Shown: piece by piece, positions 36,201 through 44,244 of the stretch | Layout: each line of letters opens with the position of its first letter | Numbering within the stretch: position 1 is the stretch's first letter | Assembly (NCBI RefSeq): GCF_020010905.1 | Contig: NZ_JAGJBY010000001.1 | Span: 4,422,001-4,486,000 of the forward strand | Source of the DNA: Streptomyces acidiscabies | GTDB taxonomy: Bacteria; Actinomycetota; Actinomycetes; Streptomycetales; Streptomycetaceae | Reading direction: 5' to 3' | DNA length: 64,000 bases | The notes under the pieces: model-generated | Told to the model about the DNA's origin: nothing | What the model saw: only the letters and a program-made list of their open reading frames with translations | Database searches by the model: none | Made by a program: the position numbers and the translations under genes

Positions 36201-36223
36201 GGGGGCCTTGCCGCAAGGCCCCC
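36201..36223. promoter_or_regulatory. Rifamycin-associated element (RAE)-like palindrome
   Basis: Perfect inverted repeat: an 11-base arm (GGGGGCCTTGC), one central base and the complementary arm. Its core reads CTTGCGGCAAG on the minus strand, agreeing with the rifamycin-associated element known upstream of rifamycin-resistance genes in actinomycetes. It is 60 bp ahead of the glycosyltransferase start. TTGCCG within it (36208-36213) is exactly 17 bp from TATAAC (36231-36236), a good plus-strand promoter towards the LLM gene. Confidence 0.85.
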
Positions 36224-36244
36224 CATGCGTTATAACTTGAGCAT

Positions 36245-36277
36245 GGCAAGGAAAGCCGTTCGGCTCCTTGCCTTTTT
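36245..36277 (+). terminator. Intrinsic terminator or attenuator just after the RAE promoter
   Basis: GGCAAGGA (36245-36252) pairs with TCCTTGCC (36265-36272) around a GCCG/CGGC inner stem, then TTTTT (36273-36277). It begins about 8 bases after the TATAAC box on the plus strand, where there is no upstream plus-strand gene to end. It would cut the transcript to about 35 nt unless something relieves it, about 90 bases before the LLM gene. Confidence 0.8.
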
Positions 36278-36297
36278 GCTGCCCTCACTTCTCTCTT

Positions 36298-36319
36298 GAC
36301 TTCGAGAGCGCTCGAAGTC
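36298..36319. promoter_or_regulatory. Inverted repeat GACTTCGAG-N4-CTCGAAGTC
   Basis: Nine-base perfect arms, 47 bp upstream of the LLM oxidoreductase start. Likely an operator or a leader hairpin; the protein that binds it is unknown. Confidence 0.6.
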
Positions 36320-36365
36320 ATAGCGTCGGACGTGTCAGTGATCGTCCGGTGAGCGGAGACGGGCC

Positions 36366-37247
36366 ATGCACGTCGGTGTGCACATCAATCGGTTCAACCA
36401 TCCCGAGGGCGGGGGCGCGCTCGGCGCCGAACTCGCCGCCGCCGGGGCCGCGGCGGAAGCGGCCGGGGTCAGCCGCCTGTCGGTGATGGACCACTACTTC
36501 CAGATGGAGTTCAACGGCGGCGCCGAGGACCCGATGCTGGAGGCCTACACGACGCTCGGCTTCCTTGCGGCGAACACCTCCACGGTCAAGCTGGGCGCGC
36601 TCGTCACCGGCGTCACCTACCGCCACCCCGGCCTCCTCGCGAAGATCGTCACCACCCTCGACGTCCTCTCCGGCGGCCGGGCCTGGCTCGGGATCGGCGC
36701 GGCCTGGTACGACCGCGAGCACGCGGGCCTCGGCGTGCCGTACCCGGCGGTCGCCGAGCGCTTCGAGCGGCTGGAGGAGACGCTGCGGATCACCCTCCAG
36801 ATGTGGGACCCGGAGAACAACGGCCCCTTCGAGGGACGGCACTACCAGCTCGCCGAGACCCTCTGCGTCCCGGCGCCGGTCAGCGCCCCGCACCCCGAGA
36901 TCCTCATCGGCGGCGAGGGCGAGAAGAAGACGCTGCGGCTGGTGGCCCGGTACGGCGACGCCTGCAACCTCTTCGCCTCGTCCCCGGAGTCCGTGCGCCA
37001 CAAGCTGGAGGTGCTGCGCGGGCACTGCGAGACGGAGGGCCGGGACTACGACACGATCACCAAGACGATGACGTACATGGGCGGCGCGGCCGGGGAAGGC
37101 GACGTCGAGGCGTTCCTCGCGGACATCGCCGGGTACGGCAAGCTCGGCATCGAGACGGTGATCCTCGGGCCGACGGTCGGGAACCCGGCCGGGTGGATCG
37201 AGGGGTTCGTGGGGCAGGTCGCGCCGAGGCTGGCGGAGCTGGACTGA
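36366..37247 (+). CDS. LLM class F420-dependent oxidoreductase
   Basis: 293-residue luciferase-like monooxygenase-family TIM barrel. MHVGVHINRFNHPEGG starts the barrel, VMDHYFQMEF follows, GALVTGVTYRHPGLLAKIVTTLD has the conserved cofactor-facing loop, and GIGAAWYDREHAGLGVPYP is diagnostic of the F420-dependent branch. It reduces or oxidises an unknown substrate with coenzyme F420. It is divergent from the rgt-helR operon and shares a control region with it (RAE, terminator, palindrome), so rifamycin-responsive expression is possible. A strong hairpin follows the stop. Confidence 0.88.
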   Translation: MHVGVHINRFNHPEGGGALGAELAAAGAAAEAAGVSRLSVMDHYFQMEFNGGAEDPMLEAYTTLGFLAANTSTVKLGALVTGVTYRHPGLLAKIVTTLDVLSGGRAWLGIGAAWYDREHAGLGVPYPAVAERFERLEETLRITLQMWDPENNGPFEGRHYQLAETLCVPAPVSAPHPEILIGGEGEKKTLRLVARYGDACNLFASSPESVRHKLEVLRGHCETEGRDYDTITKTMTYMGGAAGEGDVEAFLADIAGYGKLGIETVILGPTVGNPAGWIEGFVGQVAPRLAELD

Positions 37248-37263
37248 GCGCGGGCACGCGAGA

Positions 37264-37297
37264 GGGGCCGGAGCTTCTTCCGGAAAGCTCCGGCCCC
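37264..37297. terminator. 13-bp hairpin between convergent genes
   Basis: GGGGCCGGAGCTT pairs perfectly with AAGCTCCGGCCCC across CTTCCGGA. It is 16 bases past the LLM stop and 56 before the FMN reductase stop, so it may serve both. Confidence 0.8.
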
Positions 37298-37352
37298 ACT
37301 TACGGGCCGGGGGTCTTCAAAGGCTCCGGCCCTGGTACGGCTGCTGCGCGCC

Positions 37353-37916
37353 TCAGGCGGCGGCGGGCTCCGTCGCCTGGCCGTGCAGGGCGTTGACGAC
37401 CTCGGCCAGCTGCGCGGCGACCTCGGCGTCGTCCGACGGGTGGGTCTCGGCGAAGCGGGTCAGGGAGCCGGGGACGGAGAGCTTGGCGTCCTCCAGGACC
37501 TTGCCACCGGCGATGCCGACGGCCTTGCGGGCCTCGTCCTGCGCCCAGACGCCGCCGAACTGGCCGAAGGCGGTGCCGACCACGGCGGCGGGCTTGCCGG
37601 TGAAGGCGCCGGCGCCGTACGGGCGGGACAGCCAGTCGATGGCGTTCTTCAGGACGGCCGGGATCGTGCCGTTGTACTCGGGGGAGAAGAGCAGGAAGGC
37701 GTCGGCGGAGCCGGCGGCCTCGCGCAGCTTCGCGGCGGCGGCCGGGACGCTGCCCTCGACGTCGATGTCCTCGTTGTAGAACGGCACGTCGCCGAGGCCC
37801 TCGAACAGCACGACCTCGGCGCCCTCGGGAGCGACCTTGACAGCGGCCTCGGCGAGCTGACGGTTGGTCGAGCCGGCGCGGAGGCTGCCTACGAGCGCCA
37901 GGATACGGACAGACAT
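37353..37916 (-). CDS. NADPH-dependent FMN reductase
   Basis: 187-residue flavodoxin-fold reductase. The FMN phosphate loop is GSLRAGSTNRQLAEAA, the second flavin loop is SPEYNGTIPAVLKNAIDW and GTAFGQFGGVWAQDE lies in the isoalloxazine pocket. It belongs to the SsuE/ChrR/azoreductase-like group: it reduces FMN, quinones or chromate with NADPH. It is divergent from a TetR gene with paired palindromes between them, so it is probably induced through that repressor. Confidence 0.92.
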   Translation of the reverse strand: MSVRILALVGSLRAGSTNRQLAEAAVKVAPEGAEVVLFEGLGDVPFYNEDIDVEGSVPAAAAKLREAAGSADAFLLFSPEYNGTIPAVLKNAIDWLSRPYGAGAFTGKPAAVVGTAFGQFGGVWAQDEARKAVGIAGGKVLEDAKLSVPGSLTRFAETHPSDDAEVAAQLAEVVNALHGQATEPAAA

Positions 37917-37956
37917 GGGTACTCCCAGGAGTGCGGAACAAAGCTGTATGGGGATC

Positions 37957-38005
37957 CGGACCGAGGTCCGTTTAAGGTTCTACCACCACAACCGGACCAC
38001 GGTCC
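37957..38005. promoter_or_regulatory. Two palindromic operators (GGACC-N2-GGTCC)
   Basis: CGGACCGAGGTCCG (37957-37970) and GGACCACGGTCC (37994-38005), 36 bp apart centre to centre, share flanks CCGGACC and GTTT. They lie between the divergent FMN reductase and TetR genes, as expected for a TetR dimer operator repeated twice. Confidence 0.7.
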
Positions 38006-38036
38006 AGTTTCATTCCCGGTGCTTTACGCTGAGTTC

Positions 38037-38714
38037 ATGTCCGCCCTTCTGCCCCCCTTCGTGAACCCTTCGGACGACTCCTTCACCGGCCCCTCCGCCG
38101 GCCCCGAACTCCTCCAGCTCGAACAGCCGGACGACGAGCCGTGCCTGCGGGCGGACGCCGCGCGCAACCGCGCCCGGCTGCTCGACGCCGCGGCCAGACT
38201 CGTCGCCGAGCACGGCGCCGCCGGTGTCACGATGGAGGCCGTCGCCGTCGAGGCGAACGTCGGGAAGGGCACCGTCTTCCGCCGCTTCGGCGACCGCACC
38301 GGCCTCCTCACCGCACTCCTCGACCACTCCGCGCACAAGTTCCAGACCGCGTTCATGTCAGGTCCCCCGCCGCTGGGGCCCGGCGCCCCGCCGGTCGAGC
38401 GGCTGCACGCCTTCGGGCACGAACTGCTGCGCACCACCGTCGACCACATGGACCTCCAGCTCGCCGCCGAACCCGCGGCCGACCGCCGCTACGCCGTCGG
38501 CGCGGGCCGCTTCCTGCACAGCCACGTCGCGATGCTGCTGCGCCAGTGCGTCCCCGACGCCGATCACGTCCTGCTGGCCCACGCCCTCATGGGCTATCTG
38601 AGCCCGCCGTTCGTCAACCACATGGTCCGCCAGTGCGGCGAGCCCATGGAGCGGCTCGAAGCCGGGTGGAGCGACCTAGTGGACCGGGTGACGCGAACCC
38701 CCTGTGACCCCTGA
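38037..38714 (+). CDS. TetR family transcriptional regulator
   Basis: 225 residues. The helix-turn-helix lies at about 45-90 (ARLVAEHGAAGVTMEAVAVEA, then KGTVFRRFGDRTGLLTALL). An acidic, Pro-rich N-terminal tail of about 35 residues precedes it. The C-terminal ligand domain is all-helical and of no recognised class. It is divergent from the FMN reductase with two palindromes between, so it probably represses both genes and responds to a quinone-like or other redox compound; the inducer is inference. Confidence 0.9.
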   Translation: MSALLPPFVNPSDDSFTGPSAGPELLQLEQPDDEPCLRADAARNRARLLDAAARLVAEHGAAGVTMEAVAVEANVGKGTVFRRFGDRTGLLTALLDHSAHKFQTAFMSGPPPLGPGAPPVERLHAFGHELLRTTVDHMDLQLAAEPAADRRYAVGAGRFLHSHVAMLLRQCVPDADHVLLAHALMGYLSPPFVNHMVRQCGEPMERLEAGWSDLVDRVTRTPCDP

Positions 38715-38881
38715 GGCGGGTGTCGTCCGAGGCCGGGAGCACGCTGTGTGACGAAGGTCTCGTCACCCTCCCGCGACCCTGGTCACAAGGGGTCTGGACC
38801 AGCCGGAAAGACGTCGTCCTGAATTCCCCTTGCCCCCCTCCGGCCGTCCTGCGCCCCGCATCTGCCAAGATGCCGTACGTC

Positions 38882-39910
38882 ATGGTGCAGATACCCAGAA
38901 CGCCCGTGCCGCCCGCGCCGCGGTCCGTGCCCACCAGCGCCGATGTCGCCCGCCTCGCCGGAGTCTCCCGGGCGACCGTCTCCTACGTCCTGAACAACAC
39001 CAGTGCCGTCCGGATCAGCGAACCCACCCGCCACCGCGTCCACGAGGCCGCCCGCGAACTGGGGTACGTCCCGCACGCCGCCGCCCGCAGCCTGCGCGCC
39101 GGGCACAGCCGCATGGTGCTGATGCCCTCCCCGACCGTCGCCGCCGGCCCCCTCTACAGCCAGTTCGTGCACGACCTCCAGCAGTCGCTCAGCCACCTCG
39201 GCTACACCGTCGTCCAGTACGGCGCCAGCGGCATGAGCGGCCAGGAAGCCGTACGTGCCTGGGCCGAACTGCGGCCGGTCGCCGTCCTGGTGCCGGGCAA
39301 CGGCATCAGCGCGGAGGGCGTCGCCGTCCTGAAACGCGCCGGGGCCAAGGCCGTTGTCGCTCTCGCCGCCGAACACGTCCCGGGCGCCCACACGTTGATC
39401 CTCGACCACAGCGACGTCGGCCGCCTCGCCGCCCGGCACCTGTACGAGCGAGGGCGGCGCCGGATCGGTGTCGTCGTCCCCGTCGAACGAGGGATGGACA
39501 TGTTCTCCACGCCCCGACTGGCCGGAGTACGCGCGGAGTTGGCCGGGACCGGCGCCGAGGTCACCGAGCTGCGGATGGCCCACACCGAGGAGTCCGCCGT
39601 CGAACTCGCCGCCCGCTGGCCGGACTTCGGGCTCGACGGGGTGTTCGCCTACAACGACGAGTACGCCCTTCCGCTGCTGCGCGCCCTCCAGGACACGGGA
39701 GTCCGCGTTCCCGAGGACGTCTCGCTCGTCGGCGCCGACGACCTCCTCATCGCGCGGCTGTCCCGGCCCCGTCTCACCTCCGTCGCGATCCGGATTCCCG
39801 GCGGGCCCGACCTCGCCGACCTCGTCGACCGCGCGGTGCACGCGCCCGGGACCGAGGCCGAGTACGCGGACGCGATCCAAGTCGCTCTGGTGACGCGGGA
39901 GTCCAGCTGA
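38882..39910 (+). CDS. LacI family transcriptional regulator
   Basis: 342 residues. The N-terminal LacI helix-turn-helix reads TSADVARLAGVSRATVSYVLNN with the hinge helix region ARELGYVPHAAARSLRAGHS. A periplasmic-binding-protein-like effector domain follows (RRRIGVVVPVERG, GVFAYNDEYALPLLRAL, VSLVGADDL). ATG 38882 seems best because an AAGAT box lies about ten bases before it, suggesting a leaderless transcript; ATG 38870 is possible. It usually controls sugar uptake genes, but none adjoins; the next gene is an aldehyde dehydrogenase in the same direction. Confidence 0.88.
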   Translation: MVQIPRTPVPPAPRSVPTSADVARLAGVSRATVSYVLNNTSAVRISEPTRHRVHEAARELGYVPHAAARSLRAGHSRMVLMPSPTVAAGPLYSQFVHDLQQSLSHLGYTVVQYGASGMSGQEAVRAWAELRPVAVLVPGNGISAEGVAVLKRAGAKAVVALAAEHVPGAHTLILDHSDVGRLAARHLYERGRRRIGVVVPVERGMDMFSTPRLAGVRAELAGTGAEVTELRMAHTEESAVELAARWPDFGLDGVFAYNDEYALPLLRALQDTGVRVPEDVSLVGADDLLIARLSRPRLTSVAIRIPGGPDLADLVDRAVHAPGTEAEYADAIQVALVTRESS

Positions 39911-40062
39911 ATCCGGTGCGGTGAATTCGGTGCTGTGAATGTGCGCCGAGGGCCGTCGCAATTCTGTTCGACGTGACTAAGCTGTTGCGCGCTCAACCAA
40001 TTGGGGCTCGCGCTCTCCATCCCCGCGGGCCGCCGTACAGAGCCGCCGAACGGAGAGCCGAC

Positions 40063-41493
40063 ATGCCGCTGCTCGACCCCTCGACCTGGCTGACCCACCC
40101 GGGCGGCGAACACCCCGTCGTCGAGGCCGCCACCGGTGAACGGCTCGCCGGTGTCACCCTCGCCGCGCCCGAGGACGTCGCCGCCGCCACCGAGGCCGCC
40201 CACGCCGCCCAGCGCGACTGGGCCGCCGCACCCCACTTCGTCCGCGCCGCCGTCCTGCGCAAGGCAGGGGACCTGTTCACCGCGCACGCCCCCGAACTCC
40301 GCGACTGGCTCGTCCGCGAGGCCGGTTCGATCCCCGGCAAGGCCGACTTCGAACTCCACGTCGCCGCCCAGGAGTGCTACGAGGCCGCCGCCCTCGCCTC
40401 CCGGCCCACGGGACAGCTCCTGCCCAGCGAACAGCCCCGGCTCTCCTACACCCGCCGGGTGCCCGTCGGCGTCGTCGGCGTCATCGCGCCCTTCAACGCG
40501 CCGCTGATCCTCTCCATCCGGTCCGTCGCCCCCGCGCTCGCGCTCGGGAACGCCGTCGTGCTGAAGCCCGATCCGCGTACCGCCGTCTGCGGGGGACACG
40601 CGCTCGCGGCGATATTCGCCGAGGCGGGGCTCCCGGACGGGCTGCTGCACGTGCTGCCGGGCGGCGCCGAGACCGGGGCCGCGCTCGTCGCCGACCCCCG
40701 GGTGCCCGTCCTGTCGTTCACCGGGTCCACCGGCGCCGGACGCGCCGTCGGCGAACTCGCCGGGCGCCACCTCAAGCGGGTCCACCTCGAACTCGGCGGG
40801 AACTCCGCGCTGATCGTCCTCGACGACGCCGACCTCGACACCGTCATCTCCACCGCCGCCTGGGGGTCCTTCTTCCACCAGGGCCAGATCTGCATGACCA
40901 CCGGCCGCCACCTCGTCCACCGCTCGCTCTACGAGGAGTACGTCGCGCGGCTCGCCGCCAAGGCCGACTCCCTCGCCGTCGGCGACCCCCACCGCGAACA
41001 GGTCCACCTCGGGCCGCTCATCGACGACGGGCAGCTCGCCAAGGTCCACGGGCTCGTCACCGCGAGCGTCTCCGCCGGGGCCAAGGTCGCCGCCGGCGGC
41101 ACCCACGAAGGGCGCTACTACCGGCCCACCGTCCTCGCCGACGTCACCGACGACACCCCCGCGTACGCCGAGGAGGTCTTCGGGCCCGTCGCCCCCGTAC
41201 GCCCCTTCGACACCGCCGAAGAGGCCGTCGCCCTCGCCTCAGCGAGCACATACGGCCTCTCCCTCGGCATCGTCACCCCCGACGTCGGCCGGGGCCTCGA
41301 CCTCGCCTCCCGCATCCCCACCGGCATCGTCCACATCAACGACCAGACCGTGAACGACGAGGCCGTCGCGCCCTTCGGCGGGCTCGCCGCGTCCGGGAAC
41401 GGGGCGCGGTTCGGGGGCGAGGCGAACCTCGACGCGTTCACCGACCTGCGGTGGACGACCGTACGGGGGGACGCGGCGCAGTACCCGTTCTAG
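40063..41493 (+). CDS. Aldehyde dehydrogenase family protein
   Basis: 476 residues, NAD(P)-dependent oxidation of an aldehyde to its acid. VGVIAPFNAPLIL is the cofactor strand, SFTGSTGAGRAVG the nucleotide loop, Glu243 in LELGGN the general base and Cys277 in HQGQICMTT the nucleophile. EEVFGPVAPV and the C-terminal PFGGLAASGNGARFGG complete the family signature. Overall it is closest to benzaldehyde/vanillin-type dehydrogenases, a guess from the Gln-Gly-Gln-Ile-Cys motif. GGAGAG precedes the ATG. Its stop codon overlaps that of the convergent thioredoxin gene (CTAG). Confidence 0.93.
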   Translation: MPLLDPSTWLTHPGGEHPVVEAATGERLAGVTLAAPEDVAAATEAAHAAQRDWAAAPHFVRAAVLRKAGDLFTAHAPELRDWLVREAGSIPGKADFELHVAAQECYEAAALASRPTGQLLPSEQPRLSYTRRVPVGVVGVIAPFNAPLILSIRSVAPALALGNAVVLKPDPRTAVCGGHALAAIFAEAGLPDGLLHVLPGGAETGAALVADPRVPVLSFTGSTGAGRAVGELAGRHLKRVHLELGGNSALIVLDDADLDTVISTAAWGSFFHQGQICMTTGRHLVHRSLYEEYVARLAAKADSLAVGDPHREQVHLGPLIDDGQLAKVHGLVTASVSAGAKVAAGGTHEGRYYRPTVLADVTDDTPAYAEEVFGPVAPVRPFDTAEEAVALASASTYGLSLGIVTPDVGRGLDLASRIPTGIVHINDQTVNDEAVAPFGGLAASGNGARFGGEANLDAFTDLRWTTVRGDAAQYPF

Positions 41494-41882
41494 CTCTCGG
41501 CGGGCTTGTCCTGCTCCTGCTTCTGCTGCTCCGCGATCGACTTGCGGACCTCGTCCATGTCCAGCTTGCGCGCCTGTCCGATGACGTCCGCCAGGGCCGC
41601 CTCGGGCAGCGCGCCCGGCTGCGAGAACACCGCGACCTGGTCACGGACGATCATCAGCGTCGGGATCGACTGGATCCCGAACGCCGCCGCCAGCTCCGGC
41701 TGGGCCTCCGTGTCGATCTTCCCGAACACCAGATCCGGGTTCGCCTCCGCCGCCTTCTCGTAGACCGGCGCGAACGAACGGCACGGGCCGCACCACGCCG
41801 CCCAGAAGTCGATCAGCACGAACTCGTTCTCGGTGACCGTCGTGTCGAAGTTCTCCTTGGTGAGCTCCACCGTGCTGCTCAT
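41490..41882 (-). CDS. trxA: Thioredoxin
   Basis: 130 residues. The redox site WCGPC has Cys31 and Cys34, with cis-Pro later in IQSIPTLMIV. The fold is complete and followed by a basic, Lys/Gln-rich C-terminal tail of about 20 residues longer than the standard 108-residue thioredoxin. It reduces disulfides in the cytoplasm. Convergent overlap with the aldehyde dehydrogenase; divergent from the disulfide oxidoreductase at 42006. The pairing with that flavoprotein may be functional or accidental. Confidence 0.95.
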   Translation of the reverse strand: MSSTVELTKENFDTTVTENEFVLIDFWAAWCGPCRSFAPVYEKAAEANPDLVFGKIDTEAQPELAAAFGIQSIPTLMIVRDQVAVFSQPGALPEAALADVIGQARKLDMDEVRKSIAEQQKQEQDKPAES

Positions 41883-42005
41883 GCTGTCCAACCTCTTCCG
41901 TGGGGATCTCGTGGGCATCCGTCCCGGCAAACACGGCCCGGGACGTGGGTATTCCGGGCCCTTACCCCTGTGGCCCCCGCGTACGCCACCCACCAGACTG
42001 GGCCC

Positions 42006-43403
42006 ATGACTGATATCTACGACGTGATCGTCATTGGCGCAGGGCCTGTTGGTGAGAATGTCGCCGACCGTACGCGGGCCGCGGGGCTCAGCACCGCGAT
42101 CGTCGAGAGCGAGCTCGTCGGGGGCGAGTGTTCCTACTGGGCCTGTATGCCGAGCAAGGCGCTGCTCCGGCCGGTCATCGCGCGTGCGGACGCGCGCCGG
42201 GTGCCGGGGCTGCGGGACGCCGTCGCCGGGCCCCTCGACGTTCCCGCCGTTCTCGCCAACCGGGACTCCTTCACGTCCCACTGGAAGGACGACGGGCAGG
42301 TCGGGTGGATCGAGGGGATCGGGGCGGACCTGTACCGGGGGCACGGGCGCATCTCCGGCGAGCGGACGGTGACGGTCGGCGGGCAGGTGCTGACCGCTCG
42401 GCACGCGGTGGTCGTCGCGACGGGGTCGCGGGCCGCCTTGCCCGGGCTGGAGGGGCTTGCCGAGGTCCGGCCCTGGACCAGCCGGGAGGCGACGAGTTCG
42501 CAGAGTGTGCCGGGGCGGCTGGTCGTCGTCGGTGGGGGAGTGGTCGCGGTCGAGATGGCCACGGCGTATCAGGCGCTGGGGTCCCGGGTGACGGTGCTGG
42601 TGCGGGGGAGCGGGGGGCTGCTGCCGAGGATGGAGCCGTTCGCCGGGGAGCTGGTCGCCGAGGCGTTGACGGAGGCGGGGGCGGAGATCCGTACGGGGGT
42701 GAACGTCGCGTCGGTCCGGCGGGACGAGGGCGGCGCGGTGCGGGTGGGTCTGGACAGCGGTGACGTGATCGAGGCGGACGAGATCCTCTTCGCGACGGGG
42801 CGTGCGCCGCGTACGGACGACCTGGGCCTGGAGACGGTCGGCCTGACGCCGGGTACGTGGCTGGAGGTGGACGACACGCTCCAGGTGACGGGCGTGGACT
42901 GGCTCTACGCGGTGGGCGACGCGAACCACCGGGCGCTCCTGACGCACCAGGGCAAGTACCAGGCCCGTATCGCGGGCGCGGCGATCGCGGCCAGGGTGTC
43001 GGGCGATCCGCTGGGCGCTGCCCACCACGCGACCGCCGACCATGACGCGGTCCCGCAGGTGGTCTTCACGGACCCGGAGGCGGCCTCGGCGGGGCTGACC
43101 CTGGCGGAGGCGGAGTCCGCGGGGCACCGGGTCCGCGCGGTGGACGTGGAGTTCTCGTCGGTGGCGGGGGCGGGGCTGTACGCCGAGGGGTACCGGGGGC
43201 GGGCGCGCATGGTGGTGGACCTGGAGGAGGAGATCGTCAGGGGGGTGACCTTCGTGGGGCCCGGGGTGGGGGAGCTGATCCACGCGGCGACGATCGCCGT
43301 CGCCGGGCGCGTGCCGGTGGACCGGCTGTGGCATGCGGTGCCGGCTTATCCGACGGTCAGTGAGGTGTGGTTGCGGCTGCTGGAGGCGTACCGGGATCGG
43401 TAG
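42006..43403 (+). CDS. Pyridine nucleotide-disulfide oxidoreductase (dihydrolipoamide/mercuric reductase family)
   Basis: 465 residues. The FAD motif VIVIGAGPVGENVADRTRAAG lies at about 7-27 (in parts), the redox disulfide is in GGECSYWACMPSKALLRP (Cys-x4-Cys), NAD(P) binding is VVVGGGVVAVEMATAYQALG (parts), and LYAVGDANHRALLTHQGKYQA is the second FAD motif. The C-terminal HAVPAYPTVSE gives the His-Glu pair of the dimer partner, slightly longer than the usual HxHPTxSE. A disulfide reductase of unknown partner; trxA is divergent next door. The ATG follows GGGCCC with no strong ribosome site. Confidence 0.9.
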   Translation: MTDIYDVIVIGAGPVGENVADRTRAAGLSTAIVESELVGGECSYWACMPSKALLRPVIARADARRVPGLRDAVAGPLDVPAVLANRDSFTSHWKDDGQVGWIEGIGADLYRGHGRISGERTVTVGGQVLTARHAVVVATGSRAALPGLEGLAEVRPWTSREATSSQSVPGRLVVVGGGVVAVEMATAYQALGSRVTVLVRGSGGLLPRMEPFAGELVAEALTEAGAEIRTGVNVASVRRDEGGAVRVGLDSGDVIEADEILFATGRAPRTDDLGLETVGLTPGTWLEVDDTLQVTGVDWLYAVGDANHRALLTHQGKYQARIAGAAIAARVSGDPLGAAHHATADHDAVPQVVFTDPEAASAGLTLAEAESAGHRVRAVDVEFSSVAGAGLYAEGYRGRARMVVDLEEEIVRGVTFVGPGVGELIHAATIAVAGRVPVDRLWHAVPAYPTVSEVWLRLLEAYRDR

Positions 43404-43431
43404 GCAGGGCCCTGGGGTTCGCGGCGGCCCC

Positions 43432-43491
43432 CTGGGGCAGCCCTTGGGACAGCTCTTAGGGCAGTCCTTAGGGCAGTCCCTAGGGCAGCGC
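43432..43491. repeat. Five 12-bp tandem repeats ending in the deformylase stop codon
   Basis: Units at 43432, 43444, 43456, 43468 and 43480 follow the pattern YTRGGRCAGYCC; the third and fourth (TTAGGGCAGTCC) are identical. The last unit contains the TAG stop of the minus-strand deformylase gene. They fill the gap between two convergent genes. Confidence 0.85.
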
Positions 43492-44118
43492 GAACCCCAA
43501 CCCCTCCGCCGCCTCCCTCGGCGTCCCCTGCCCCCACCTCTCCGCCAGCACCTCGCTCGCCGCCAGCGACCTCAGCTCCGCCCGGTCCAGGTACAGCCCC
43601 CCGTCCAGGTGGTCCGTCTCGTGCTGGACGATCCGCGCGGCCCAGCCCGAGAACACCTCGTCGAGGATGCGGCCCGTCTCGTCCTCGCCCTTGAGACGGA
43701 CCTCGGCGTGGCGGGCCACGACCGCCTGGTAGCCGGGGACGCTCAGGCAGCCCTCGTAGAACGCGGCCCGTCCGGGGCCCACTCCTTCGTACGAGGGGTT
43801 GATCAGGACCCGGAACGGCTGCGGGGCGCGGCTCCGCGCCGCCTTGATCTCCTCCGGGACCGTCGCCGGGTCCTCGATCACCGCGATGCGCAGGGGGACG
43901 CCGACCTGGGGGGCGGCGAGGCCCACGCCGGGAGCCGCGTGCATCGTGACGCGGAGGGCCTCGATGAAGCGGGCCAGCAGGGTGGGGGCGAGCTGGCCCT
44001 CGTACCGGGGAGTGCTCGCGCGAAGGACCGGGTCGCCCGCCGCGACGATCGGCAACGGGCCCTCCGTGGAGAGGAGTTGTTCGATCCGGTCCGTGAGGTG
44101 GGTGTTCGGGGGTGTCAT
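43480..44118 (-). CDS. def: Peptide deformylase
   Basis: 212-residue metalloenzyme that removes the formyl group from new polypeptides. All three motifs are present: GVGLAAPQVG, EGCLSVPGY (metal Cys) and QHETDHLDG (metal His pair and catalytic Glu). It is not next to fmt, priA or rsm genes as the primary def often is, so it is probably a second copy; such copies can give actinonin tolerance. The long frame upstream is a shadow of the neighbouring gene. Divergent from the PepSY gene. Confidence 0.93.
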   Translation of the reverse strand: MTPPNTHLTDRIEQLLSTEGPLPIVAAGDPVLRASTPRYEGQLAPTLLARFIEALRVTMHAAPGVGLAAPQVGVPLRIAVIEDPATVPEEIKAARSRAPQPFRVLINPSYEGVGPGRAAFYEGCLSVPGYQAVVARHAEVRLKGEDETGRILDEVFSGWAARIVQHETDHLDGGLYLDRAELRSLAASEVLAERWGQGTPREAAEGLGFALP

Positions 44119-44244
44119 CGGGTCAGGATGCCACGCGGGCGACGGGGTGTGACGTAGGTCACTGAAATCGGCGGGAACTTCCGCGCCCCTCCCTCCGACT
44201 ACTGGACCGCAACAGCCGTCCCCAGCCCCCGGAGAGCCCCGCCG

